Shown: one piece after another, positions 40,221 to 47,838 of the stretch
How the letters are laid out: every line of letters starts with the position of its first letter
How positions within the stretch are numbered: position 1 is the first letter of the stretch
Assembly: GCF_025336485.1 (NCBI RefSeq)
Contig: NZ_JAODAB010000023.1
Coordinates: forward strand, 33,615 to 97,614
Length of the DNA: 64,000 bases
Source of the DNA: Pseudomonas citri
GTDB taxonomy: Bacteria; Pseudomonadota; Gammaproteobacteria; Pseudomonadales; Pseudomonadaceae
Reading direction: 5' to 3'
Notes under the pieces: generated by a model
Seen by the model: the letters and a program-made list of their open reading frames with translations, nothing else
Databases searched by the model: none
Told to the model about the DNA's origin: nothing
Translations under genes and position numbers: made by a program

Positions 40221-41426
40221 ATGGACACACTCAGAAAGGATCTATCCCTGTCAGCGGTCATAGCGGGCTTCATCGCCGTGATCATTTCCTATGCCGGACC
40301 GCTGATTATCGTGTTTCAGGCGGCCAAGGAAGCGCACCTGCCTGATGATGTGGTGTCTTCATGGATCTGGGCCATTTCCATTGGCAGCGGGATTACCGGG
40401 CTGCTCCTGAGCTGGCGCTTGCGGGTTCCGGTGATCACCGCATGGTCGACGCCAGGCGCGGCGTTGCTGGTGTCGATACTGCCTACCGTCACCTTGCCCG
40501 AGGCTATCGGCGCCTACGTCGTGGCATCGCTGATCATCGCCGTGATCGGCTTGTCCGGGGCGTTCGACAAACTGATGAACCGCCTGCCCAAAGCCATCGC
40601 CGCAGCGATGCTCGCCGGCATCCTGTTCCGCTTCGGTGCCGAGCTGTTCACCTCGATCAAGCTGCAACCGGCGCTGGTACTGTCGATGCTCGCGGTCTAC
40701 CTGGCGTTCAAGCGCCTGTCGCCCCGCTACGCCATTTTGTCCGTACTGGTCATCGGCTGTGCCGTGGCCGCCTCGTTCGGTGAACTCAATAGTGGCTCGA
40801 TCACCATCGCCGTGGCCCAACCGGTGTTCATCGCCCCGCAATGGAGCTGGCACGCGATCATCAACATCGGCTTGCCACTGGCATTGGTCACCCTGACCGG
40901 TCAGTACGTGCCGGGCATGGCCGTCATGCGCACGGCGGGCTACGACACGCCAGCGCGCTCGATCATTTCGGTCACCGCGATCGGTTCGGTCCTGATGGCC
41001 CCCTTCGGCTCCCATGGCCTCAACCTGGCGGCGATTACCGCGGCGATCTGCACCGGTCGCGAATCCCACGAGAACCGCGACAAGCGCTACATCGCCGGGA
41101 TCGCCTGCGGGGCGTTCTACATTCTGATGGGCACCTTCGGCGCAACCCTGGCCTCGGTGTTTTCCGCATTGCCCAAGGAACTGATCGCCTCCCTGGCCGG
41201 CCTCGCCTTGTTCGGCGCGATCAGTGCCGGGCTGACCGGTGCCATGGCCGACGAAAAACAACGGGAAGCGGCGCTGATCACCTTCCTGGTGACAGCCTCG
41301 GGCATGAGCTTCCTGGGCCTGGCCGCCGCGTTCTGGGGATTGATCTTCGGCCTCGTGGCACATTTCGCGCTGACCTACACCCGTGAAAGCAAAGCCGCCG
41401 TTATCGCCGAGGGCAGCCGACCATGA
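40221..41426 (+). CDS. benE: BenE-family membrane transporter (benzoate/H+ symporter type)
   Basis: The 401-residue protein has about twelve hydrophobic helices and matches BenE: AGFIAVIISYAGPLIIVFQA near the N-terminus, VITAWSTPGAALL, and AITAAICTGRESHENRDKRYIAGI. BenE homologues import aromatic carboxylates, but this copy is not beside benzoate genes. It is controlled probably by the divergent MocR protein. Its stop overlaps the next start in an ATGA, indicating that a second gene was once co-translated; that gene is now truncated. The real substrate may therefore be that of the lost flavoprotein, perhaps an amine or amino acid. Confidence 0.88.
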   Translation: MDTLRKDLSLSAVIAGFIAVIISYAGPLIIVFQAAKEAHLPDDVVSSWIWAISIGSGITGLLLSWRLRVPVITAWSTPGAALLVSILPTVTLPEAIGAYVVASLIIAVIGLSGAFDKLMNRLPKAIAAAMLAGILFRFGAELFTSIKLQPALVLSMLAVYLAFKRLSPRYAILSVLVIGCAVAASFGELNSGSITIAVAQPVFIAPQWSWHAIINIGLPLALVTLTGQYVPGMAVMRTAGYDTPARSIISVTAIGSVLMAPFGSHGLNLAAITAAICTGRESHENRDKRYIAGIACGAFYILMGTFGATLASVFSALPKELIASLAGLALFGAISAGLTGAMADEKQREAALITFLVTASGMSFLGLAAAFWGLIFGLVAHFALTYTRESKAAVIAEGSRP

Positions 41427-41584
41427 CCGTCCATTACGACTTTATCGTGGTCGGCGGCGGCATCGCCGGCGTCTCAGCCGCTTTTCAGCGGTACATCAGC
41501 GGTACAACAGCCGCTCCGCCAACTCGTCGGCCACCCGGGCCGGCGAGCGTTTTTCCGCCTGGGCGTGGGCGAAGACTTCCGTGA
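41423..41584 (+). pseudogene. Truncated FAD-dependent oxidoreductase remnant
   Basis: Translation starts MTVHYDFIVVGGGIAGVSAA, a textbook FAD Rossmann start (GGGIAG, residues 11-16). After about residue 23 the reading frame runs antisense to the 3' end of the leucine-dehydrogenase-like gene and reads into low-complexity sequence, stopping after 53 residues. A full member of this family has roughly 370-400. The ATGA overlap with benE shows it was once translationally coupled. The short tandem repeat CAGCGGTACA at 41486-41495 and 41498-41507 marks the probable deletion junction. It is not functional as an oxidoreductase. Confidence 0.8.
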
Positions 41585-42515
41585 GCCGGGCACCGATCTT
41601 CGACAGGTGCGCGGTGATGGTGGACAGTTCCTCGCCACGATGCTTGAGGGCGACGTAGATCAGCCCACCGGAATTGATCACGTAGTCCGGGGCATAGAGG
41701 ATCCCGCGCCGTTCCAACTGATCGGCCACTTGCAGGTTGCTCAGTTGGTTATGGGCCGAACCGGCCACGGCCGAGCAACGCAGCTGCGCCACGCTGTGGC
41801 TGTTGAGCACACCACCCAGGCCGCAGGGAGCCAGGATGTCGCACGGGGTGCTGAGCAACGCGTCGTTGGCAATCGGATGCGCACCCAACTGTTCCATCGC
41901 CAATTGCACCTTGCCAGGATCGATGTCGCTGACCAGCAGTTCGGCGCCCGCTGCATGCAGCTGTTGCGCCAGGGCAAAACCGACATTGCCCAGGCCCTGG
42001 ATCGCCACCCGCAGGCTTTCGAGGTTATCGCTGCCCAGGCGAGCCATGGCCGTGGCCCGGATGCCGGCAAACACCCCCATTGCCGCATGCGGTGCGGGGT
42101 CTCCCGCGGCAGTGGTGCTGGTGACATGACGGGTCTGCTGGGCGATGCAATCCATGTCCGCCACCGAGGTACCGCTGTCGATGGCGGTGATGTAGCGGCC
42201 ATCCAGTTGTTCGATACAACGGCCGAAGGCTTCGAACAACGCGGCGCGGTTGTCCACGTGGGCCGGACGCATGATCACCGCCACCCCGCCGCCCACCGGC
42301 AAGCCCGCCAGGGCGGCCTTGTAGCTCATGCCCTGGGCCAGGCGCACGGCGTCGACCACGGCACTTTCATCGTCGGGGTAGGACAGGTAGCGACAACCAC
42401 CCAGGGCAGGCCCCGGACGGCTGCAATGAATGGCTATGACCGCCTTCAACCCGGTGGCCGGGTCTACGCTCAAGTGCAGCGATTCAAGGCGGGAGCTTTG
42501 CATGAGAGCAAACAT
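41496..42515 (-). CDS. Leucine dehydrogenase-like protein lacking the catalytic lysine
   Basis: The 339-residue protein matches the Leu/Val/Phe/Glu dehydrogenase family. The substrate-binding lysine is present in QGMSYKAALAG (Lys66). The catalytic GGGK motif reads GGGV (Val78) in LPVGGGVAVIMRP. The NAD domain carries GLGNVGFALAQQL and LAPCGLGGVLN, and VINSGGLIYVALKHRGEE is conserved. Normal enzymes need that second lysine for proton transfer, so activity is doubtful. The codon is GTG where AAG or AAA is expected. ATG 42515 is used instead of the upstream TTG. It is convergent with benE and the truncated flavoprotein. Confidence 0.85.
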   Translation of the reverse strand: MFALMQSSRLESLHLSVDPATGLKAVIAIHCSRPGPALGGCRYLSYPDDESAVVDAVRLAQGMSYKAALAGLPVGGGVAVIMRPAHVDNRAALFEAFGRCIEQLDGRYITAIDSGTSVADMDCIAQQTRHVTSTTAAGDPAPHAAMGVFAGIRATAMARLGSDNLESLRVAIQGLGNVGFALAQQLHAAGAELLVSDIDPGKVQLAMEQLGAHPIANDALLSTPCDILAPCGLGGVLNSHSVAQLRCSAVAGSAHNQLSNLQVADQLERRGILYAPDYVINSGGLIYVALKHRGEELSTITAHLSKIGARLTEVFAHAQAEKRSPARVADELAERLLYR

Positions 42516-42701
42516 CAAAGGGCTCCCGAATCACCTTCGTTTGTTCCGCCAGTATAGGCGCATGGCCGAAATTTGCTGGAGCACGCCGGAATAAAGCGCC
42601 CCGGGCCTCAGTCTTTTGGGCATAAACCTGCCACCGAGACCGCCCGGACTGGACGAAAATCCACGGCGCAGCTAAAACGGGGACATTGCCCGGAGAGTTC
42701 G

Positions 42702-43505
42702 ATGAAGCCGCGCCAAGCTTTTCTTGAATGTTTGCAGCGCACGCCGCCCGCATTGTTCGAAGCGGCGTTGTGGATGGCTGCCGAACATGATCGTGACGTG
42801 GACGTAACAGCCGTGCTGAAGGACTTCAAGGCGCTGCAACAGCAAGTCAGCCATGGCCTGCCCCTGTTGCCCGCCAGCGAACTGGGCCAGCCCTTGTTGC
42901 GACGACTCAATGACCTGGGGTTCGCCCAGGACGACTTCACGCCCCTGCGACCACGGGCGGCGCTACTCGACAAAGTGCTGGCGAGCAAACGCGGACAACC
43001 CCTGGCCCTCAGCCTGATTGCCCTGGAGCTGGCCAGAGGCCTGGACATACCGATGGTCGGTATCAATTTTCCCGGCCATTTCCTGCTCAAGGTGCCCGGT
43101 GCCGACCACCTGCTCGACCCCTGCGGTGGACGTCGGTTGTACCCCAATGACTGCCGGGAACTGCTACAGCGCCAGTACGGCCCGAACATGCCGCTCAAGG
43201 CCGAGTACCTGGCCCACGCCGAACCGACGCAGATGCTCCAGCGCCTGTCGCGCAACCTGCGGCAACTGCACCTGGCCAACGACGAATACCTCGACGCACT
43301 GATCGATGCCGAAAGGGTATTGGAACTGGGCAACGCCAACGCCGCCGATTACCTGGCCCGCGCCAGCCTGTACCAGCGGCTCGACTGCCCCAATGCCGAG
43401 CGCTTCGACCTGGAACATGCCCTGCTGCTCAGTGACGACCCGATCCAGCGAATCCGCCTGACGGAACGGCTGGGGCAACTGCCGCCGAATTCAATTGTGC
43501 ATTGA
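42702..43505 (+). CDS. SirB1-family protein (transglutaminase-like/tetratricopeptide)
   Basis: The 267-residue protein has the SirB1 N-terminal transglutaminase-like region: GQPLALSLIALELARGLDIPMVGINFPGHFLLKV and DPCGGRRLYPNDC. The C-terminal part (about 175-260) has helical repeats of TPR type. The family is widespread but its activity is unknown. The canonical active-site cysteine of transglutaminases is not obvious. ATG 42702 follows GGAGAG and begins the conserved region; the frame extends 129 bp upstream. Confidence 0.8.
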   Translation: MKPRQAFLECLQRTPPALFEAALWMAAEHDRDVDVTAVLKDFKALQQQVSHGLPLLPASELGQPLLRRLNDLGFAQDDFTPLRPRAALLDKVLASKRGQPLALSLIALELARGLDIPMVGINFPGHFLLKVPGADHLLDPCGGRRLYPNDCRELLQRQYGPNMPLKAEYLAHAEPTQMLQRLSRNLRQLHLANDEYLDALIDAERVLELGNANAADYLARASLYQRLDCPNAERFDLEHALLLSDDPIQRIRLTERLGQLPPNSIVH

Positions 43506-43575
43506 GCCGCTGGACACTGTTTGAACGAGGGAAGACAGTCCCTGTGGCAATCATCCGGCTTTCAGACCGCAACCT

Positions 43576-44211
43576 TCAGGGGGTATCCGGCTGATTGGCC
43601 GGGTGCGCCTGCCGGAAGGCCGGATGCCCTGCCGCCAACGCCGCCACGCGACGGATCCGTGGGAAATCTTGCAGGGGTACGTTGAAGCGCTCGGCGGCAT
43701 AGAGCTGCGGGATCAGGTACACATCCGCCAGCCCCGGCACCGCACCGAAGCAATAGCCGTCGTCGCCAATCAGTTGCTCCACCACCGCCAGCCCCTGGCC
43801 GATCCAATGCGCGATCCACTCCGTCACCTGGGTCTCATCGTGCCCCCACGCCCTCAGCTTGTTGAGCACGCTGACGTTGTGCAGCGGATGGATGTCGCAA
43901 CCGATCAGCGCCGCGACGCCCCGCTCATGGGCGCGAACCGCCAGGTCCGCGTTGAGCAGTGGCACCTGTGGATAACGCTCCTCCAGGTATTCGATGATGG
44001 CGGGCGACTGCACCAGCAGTGCGCCCTCGTCGGTACGCAGCGCGGGCACGCGCCCTTGAGGATTGATCGCCAGGTACGTCGGCTGGCGGTGCTCGCCTCC
44101 TGGCGGTGCGATCAGGTTGACCGGCAGGGCCTGGTAATCCAGGCCCTTGAGTGCCAGGGCAATGCGCACCCGGTAGGACGAAGTGGAACGATAGTAGGTA
44201 TAGAGTTGCAT
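43576..44211 (-). CDS. maiA: Maleylacetoacetate isomerase
   Basis: MaiA converts maleylacetoacetate to fumarylacetoacetate in tyrosine catabolism. The 211-residue protein is a zeta-class glutathione S-transferase: MQLYTYYRSTSSYRVRIALALKG has the SSxxxRVRIAL glutathione site, and the C-terminal half is all-helical (IHPLHNVSVLNKL; GLADVYLIPQLYAAERFNV). ATG 44211 gives the standard length. It follows fahA by 10 bp and is the last gene of hmgA-fahA-maiA. Confidence 0.94.
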   Translation of the reverse strand: MQLYTYYRSTSSYRVRIALALKGLDYQALPVNLIAPPGGEHRQPTYLAINPQGRVPALRTDEGALLVQSPAIIEYLEERYPQVPLLNADLAVRAHERGVAALIGCDIHPLHNVSVLNKLRAWGHDETQVTEWIAHWIGQGLAVVEQLIGDDGYCFGAVPGLADVYLIPQLYAAERFNVPLQDFPRIRRVAALAAGHPAFRQAHPANQPDTP

Positions 44212-44221
44212 GCCTTGTCCC

Positions 44222-45526
44222 TCAACGTGCTGGCAAGATCTTGCCGCGGCATTCGCCAAACCCGATGGACACAAACCCCTCGCGACGGCAGCGCGCCCGC
44301 AGGATGATTTCGTCGCCGTCCTCCAGGAACTTGCGCACTTCACCCGATGCCAGCTCGATTGGCTTTTTACCGCCCTCGGTGATCTCCAGCAGGCTACCGA
44401 ACTGACCGCTCTCGGGGCCCGACAGGGTGCCCGAACCGAACAGATCGCCGGCCTGCAGTTGGCAACCGTTGACGCTGTGGTGCGCAACCATCTGCGCCAC
44501 GGTCCAGTACATGTATTGGGTATTGCTCAGGGTCAGGCGCTGGGCCGGCAGGTCCTGCTCGCGCATTGCCTCGGTCAGCAGCAAGACTTCCAGCTCGATG
44601 TCGAAGGCGCCGCCCGCCTGATCACGCTTGTCCAGCAGATACGGCAACGGTTGCGGATCGTCCTGCGGGCGCGCCGGTTGCGGACGGCGGAACGGTTCGA
44701 GGGCTTCGGCCGTCACCACCCAGGGCGAAACACTGGTCAGGAAATTCTTCGACAGGAACGGCCCCAACGGCTGGTATTCCCACGCCTGGATGTCCCGCGC
44801 CGACCAGTCGTTGAGCAGGCAGAACCCACCGATGTGCTCGGCCGCATCGCCAATGGCGATGGGTTCGCCCAGGGCGTTGCCCTGGCCGATCCAGATGCCC
44901 AATTCCAACTCGTAGTCCAGCCGTGCGCACGGGCCGAAGGTCGGCTCGGCCTGGCCGGCGGGCAAGGTCTGGCCCAGGGGGCGGCGTACCGCCGTGCCGG
45001 ACGGACGGACGGTCGAGGCCCGACCGTGGTAACCGATGGGGACGTATTTGTAGTTGGGCAACAAGGGATTGTCGGGGCGAAACAGCTTGCCAACGTTCTG
45101 TGCGTGCTCGATACCGACGTAGAAATCGGTGTAGTCGTGGATTCTGGCGGGCAGGTGCATCTGGCAGTCGCTTGCCAGCGGCAGCAGGCTCGACGCCTGG
45201 GCCTGAAGTGTATCGCGCAAGGGACTGTCTTCGCGCAGTAGCTCCAGCAGCCGCTCACGCAGGGCGACTCGAGCACTGCGTCCCAGGTCGAAGAACGCAT
45301 TCAACTGACCGCTCGCCATGGCCTCGACGGCTTCGCGCGCCGCACCGTCGAACAATCCCAGTTGCAACGCGGCCTGCAAGTCGAAAATCCGCTCGCCAAT
45401 GGCGACGCCACTACGAGGGGCATCGCCGCCCCGGCTGAAGATGCCCAATGGCAGGTTTTGCAGCGGGAAATCGACATGGCCATTGGCGCAGGCCACCCAG
45501 CTACGGGCAGTGGAAAGTGAGGTCAT
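44222..45526 (-). CDS. fahA: Fumarylacetoacetase
   Basis: FahA hydrolyses fumarylacetoacetate to fumarate and acetoacetate, the last step of tyrosine breakdown. The 434-residue protein has the FAH catalytic core with metal ligands in the region LDYELELGIWIGQGNALGEPI and NDWSARDIQAWEYQPLGPFLSKNF. The C-terminus GFGECRGKILPAR is typical. The spacing is 3 bp from hmgA and 10 bp to maiA. Confidence 0.96.
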   Translation of the reverse strand: MTSLSTARSWVACANGHVDFPLQNLPLGIFSRGGDAPRSGVAIGERIFDLQAALQLGLFDGAAREAVEAMASGQLNAFFDLGRSARVALRERLLELLREDSPLRDTLQAQASSLLPLASDCQMHLPARIHDYTDFYVGIEHAQNVGKLFRPDNPLLPNYKYVPIGYHGRASTVRPSGTAVRRPLGQTLPAGQAEPTFGPCARLDYELELGIWIGQGNALGEPIAIGDAAEHIGGFCLLNDWSARDIQAWEYQPLGPFLSKNFLTSVSPWVVTAEALEPFRRPQPARPQDDPQPLPYLLDKRDQAGGAFDIELEVLLLTEAMREQDLPAQRLTLSNTQYMYWTVAQMVAHHSVNGCQLQAGDLFGSGTLSGPESGQFGSLLEITEGGKKPIELASGEVRKFLEDGDEIILRARCRREGFVSIGFGECRGKILPAR

Positions 45527-45529
45527 GGA

Positions 45530-46834
45530 TTATCTCCGGGTCGGGTCGAACGTGACAGGCAGCGAGGCCCAACAAGCATCGTAGTCGGTTTGCAGTTGCG
45601 GGCAGTCCAGCGCGAAACGGCTCGGGCGCAAGACCTGGCTGGTTTCGAACATGAAGGCCATGGTGTTATCGATCTTTGCCGGTTGCAGCTCGGCATTGAT
45701 GGCCTTGGTGCAGGTTTCGCCGTCCGGACCATGGGCGCTCATGCAACTGTGCAGGGACGCGCCACCAGGCACGAAACCTTCGGCCTTGGCATCGTAGGCG
45801 CCCTGGATCAGGCCCATGTATTCGTTCATCAGGTTGCGGTGGAACCACGGCGGACGGAAGGTGTTCTCCGCCACCATCCAGCGCGGCGGGAAAATCACGA
45901 AGTCGAGATTGGCCAGGCCATGCACGCTGGTGGGTGAGGTCAGCACGGTGAAAATCGACGGGTCGGGGTGATCGAAGCTCACCGTACCGAGGGTATTGAA
46001 GCGCCGCAGGTCATATTTGTACGGCACGTTGTTGCCGTGCCAGGCCACCACGTCCAGGGGTGAATGCCCCAGCTCGCATCCCCACAACTCACCGAGGAAT
46101 TTCTGTACCAGGGTGGTTGGCTGCGCAAGGTTTTCGTAACGGGCGACCGGCGAAAGAAAGTCCCGCGGATTGGCCAGCCCGTTGCTGCCGATCGGCCCAA
46201 GGTCCGGCAGGCGCAATGGCGCACCATGGTTCTCGGCGATATAGCCGCGGGCTTGTGGGTCGAGCAGTTCAACGCGGAATTTCAGACCGCGCGGCAACAC
46301 GGCGATCTCCAGTGGCGCCAGCTCCAGCACGCCCAACTCCGTGGCAATGCGCAACCGTCCCAGTTGCGGCACGATCAGCCACTCACCGTCGGCGTTGAAG
46401 AACACCCGCTGCATGGAACGGTTGGCGCAGTAGTGATAGACGCTGATACCGGCGGGTTTGTCCGGGTTGGCATTGGCCACCATGCGCACCAGGCCATCGA
46501 GCAGATCGGTCGGCTCGGCAGGAATCTGCAACGGGTTCCAGCGCAGCCGATTGGGCGTGACGTCGCCCAAAGGGCCACCGGCGATCTGCCGTTCAAGCTT
46601 GACGAAAGCCGAGTGATTGGCAGACGGCCGGATGCGATATAGCCAAGTGCGCCGCGCTTCGCCACGGGCCATGGTAAAGGCCGTGCCGGAGAACAATTCG
46701 GCGTAGAGACCGTAAGGGGCTTTTTGCGGGGAGTTCTGCCCGACAGGCAGAGCGCCGGGCAGTGCTTCGCTGGAGAATTCGTTGCCGAAGCCCGACTGGT
46801 AAGCCAGGTCCGACGCGGTGGAGTCGAGGTGCAT
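45530..46834 (-). CDS. hmgA: Homogentisate 1,2-dioxygenase
   Basis: HmgA opens the ring of homogentisate using Fe(II) and O2, giving maleylacetoacetate. The 434-residue protein begins MHLDSTASDLAYQSGFGNEF, and VVAWHGNNVPYKYDLRRFNTLGT and FPPRWMVAENTFRPPWFHRNLMNEYMGLIQG contain the metal-binding His/Glu region. AGGAGGCCCC lies directly before ATG 46834. It is the first gene of the tyrosine/phenylalanine tail operon and is preceded by a promoter-operator shared with hmgR. Confidence 0.97.
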   Translation of the reverse strand: MHLDSTASDLAYQSGFGNEFSSEALPGALPVGQNSPQKAPYGLYAELFSGTAFTMARGEARRTWLYRIRPSANHSAFVKLERQIAGGPLGDVTPNRLRWNPLQIPAEPTDLLDGLVRMVANANPDKPAGISVYHYCANRSMQRVFFNADGEWLIVPQLGRLRIATELGVLELAPLEIAVLPRGLKFRVELLDPQARGYIAENHGAPLRLPDLGPIGSNGLANPRDFLSPVARYENLAQPTTLVQKFLGELWGCELGHSPLDVVAWHGNNVPYKYDLRRFNTLGTVSFDHPDPSIFTVLTSPTSVHGLANLDFVIFPPRWMVAENTFRPPWFHRNLMNEYMGLIQGAYDAKAEGFVPGGASLHSCMSAHGPDGETCTKAINAELQPAKIDNTMAFMFETSQVLRPSRFALDCPQLQTDYDACWASLPVTFDPTRR

Positions 46835-46908
46835 GGGGCCTCCTGAATACAGGACGGGTGCGGCCTCTCGCTTTACAGGAAAACGCGAGACGCACCGGGT
46901 TATTTTTA

Positions 46909-46925
46909 TCGTAATCCAATTACGC
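46909..46925. promoter_or_regulatory. Putative HmgR operator
   Basis: TCGTAATCCAATTACGC contains CGTAAT and ATTACG arms around CCA. It lies at the start of the predicted hmgA transcript. P. putida HmgR is reported to bind a 17-bp palindrome; this fits in length and position. Confidence 0.65.
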
Positions 46926-46927
46926 AT

Positions 46928-46964
46928 AACGTAATTTGCTCGACGACGACCGTCAAGCTATAAA
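46928..46964. promoter_or_regulatory. Overlapping divergent promoters of hmgA and hmgR
   Basis: Minus strand: TTGACG (46956-46951), 17 bp, TACGTT (46933-46928) for hmgA. Plus strand: TTGCTC (46936-46941), 17 bp, TATAAA (46959-46964) for hmgR. The two promoters overlap head-on. Confidence 0.6.
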
Positions 46965-46996
46965 GACGCCCATTCGCCTCTGGACCTCGCGCCTCC

Positions 46997-47812
46997 ATGG
47001 AAACCCCGCTCAACAACGGTAAACAGAAAGTCCGCTCGGCCGAAGTCGGCACCGACATCCTCAAGGCCTTGGCCGAACTGTCCCCCGCTACTTCGCTGTC
47101 GCGCCTGGCCGAACATGTGCAAATGCCGGCCAGCAAAGTTCATCGTTATTTGCAGGCCCTGATCGCCAGCGGTTTCGCCGAACAGAACGCCGCCACCAAT
47201 CACTACGGGTTGGGCCGCGAAGCCCTGCGCGTGGGCCTGGCCGCCTTGAACAGCATGGACGTGCTGCAAGTCGCCGCCCTGCCCTTGGCCGAGTTGCGCG
47301 ATGACTTGAACGAAACCTGTTTCCTGGCGGTGTGGGGCAATCACGGCGCGACCGTGGTGCGCATTGAGCCGGCGGTGCGGGCCGTGACCGTGGTGACGCA
47401 ACTGGGCTCGGTGCTGCCGCTGCTCAGCTCCTCCACCGGACTGGTGTTCAGCGCCTACCTGCCGGAGCGCGAGACGGTCGAGTTGCGCGAGCACGAACTG
47501 GCGAGCAGTAGCCATTCGCCGCTGGCCGACACCCACGCTTACGCTGCCTTGTGCGAACAGATCCGCAGTCGCGGCCTGCATCATGTGCATGGCTTGCTGA
47601 TGCCCGGGGTCGATGCCTTGTCCGCCCCGGTATTCAATGCGGTCGGCCAGGTGGCGGCGGTGATGACCATCGTCGGCCCGGCCTCGCTGTTCCACGCCGA
47701 TGAAAACGGCCCGGCGGCGCAACGACTGCTGGCGGCGACCCGGGCAGTCAGTTGGCGAATGGGGTATGAGGCTGGGCCGCAGGTTGCGCAGCAGGTCGAG
47801 GTGGATCACTGA
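46997..47812 (+). CDS. hmgR: IclR-family repressor of the homogentisate operon
   Basis: The 271-residue protein has an N-terminal IclR winged helix (ILKALAELSPATSLSRLAEHVQMPASKVHRYLQALI) and a C-terminal effector domain (VLPLLSSSTGLVFSAYLPERE; VFNAVGQVAAVMTIVGP). It is divergent from hmgA, as in P. putida, where HmgR is released from DNA by homogentisate. The inter-gene operator and overlapping promoters support that assignment here. Confidence 0.9.
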   Translation: METPLNNGKQKVRSAEVGTDILKALAELSPATSLSRLAEHVQMPASKVHRYLQALIASGFAEQNAATNHYGLGREALRVGLAALNSMDVLQVAALPLAELRDDLNETCFLAVWGNHGATVVRIEPAVRAVTVVTQLGSVLPLLSSSTGLVFSAYLPERETVELREHELASSSHSPLADTHAYAALCEQIRSRGLHHVHGLLMPGVDALSAPVFNAVGQVAAVMTIVGPASLFHADENGPAAQRLLAATRAVSWRMGYEAGPQVAQQVEVDH

Positions 47813-47838
47813 GGTGCGGGCGGCAAGGGTAACGTCAG

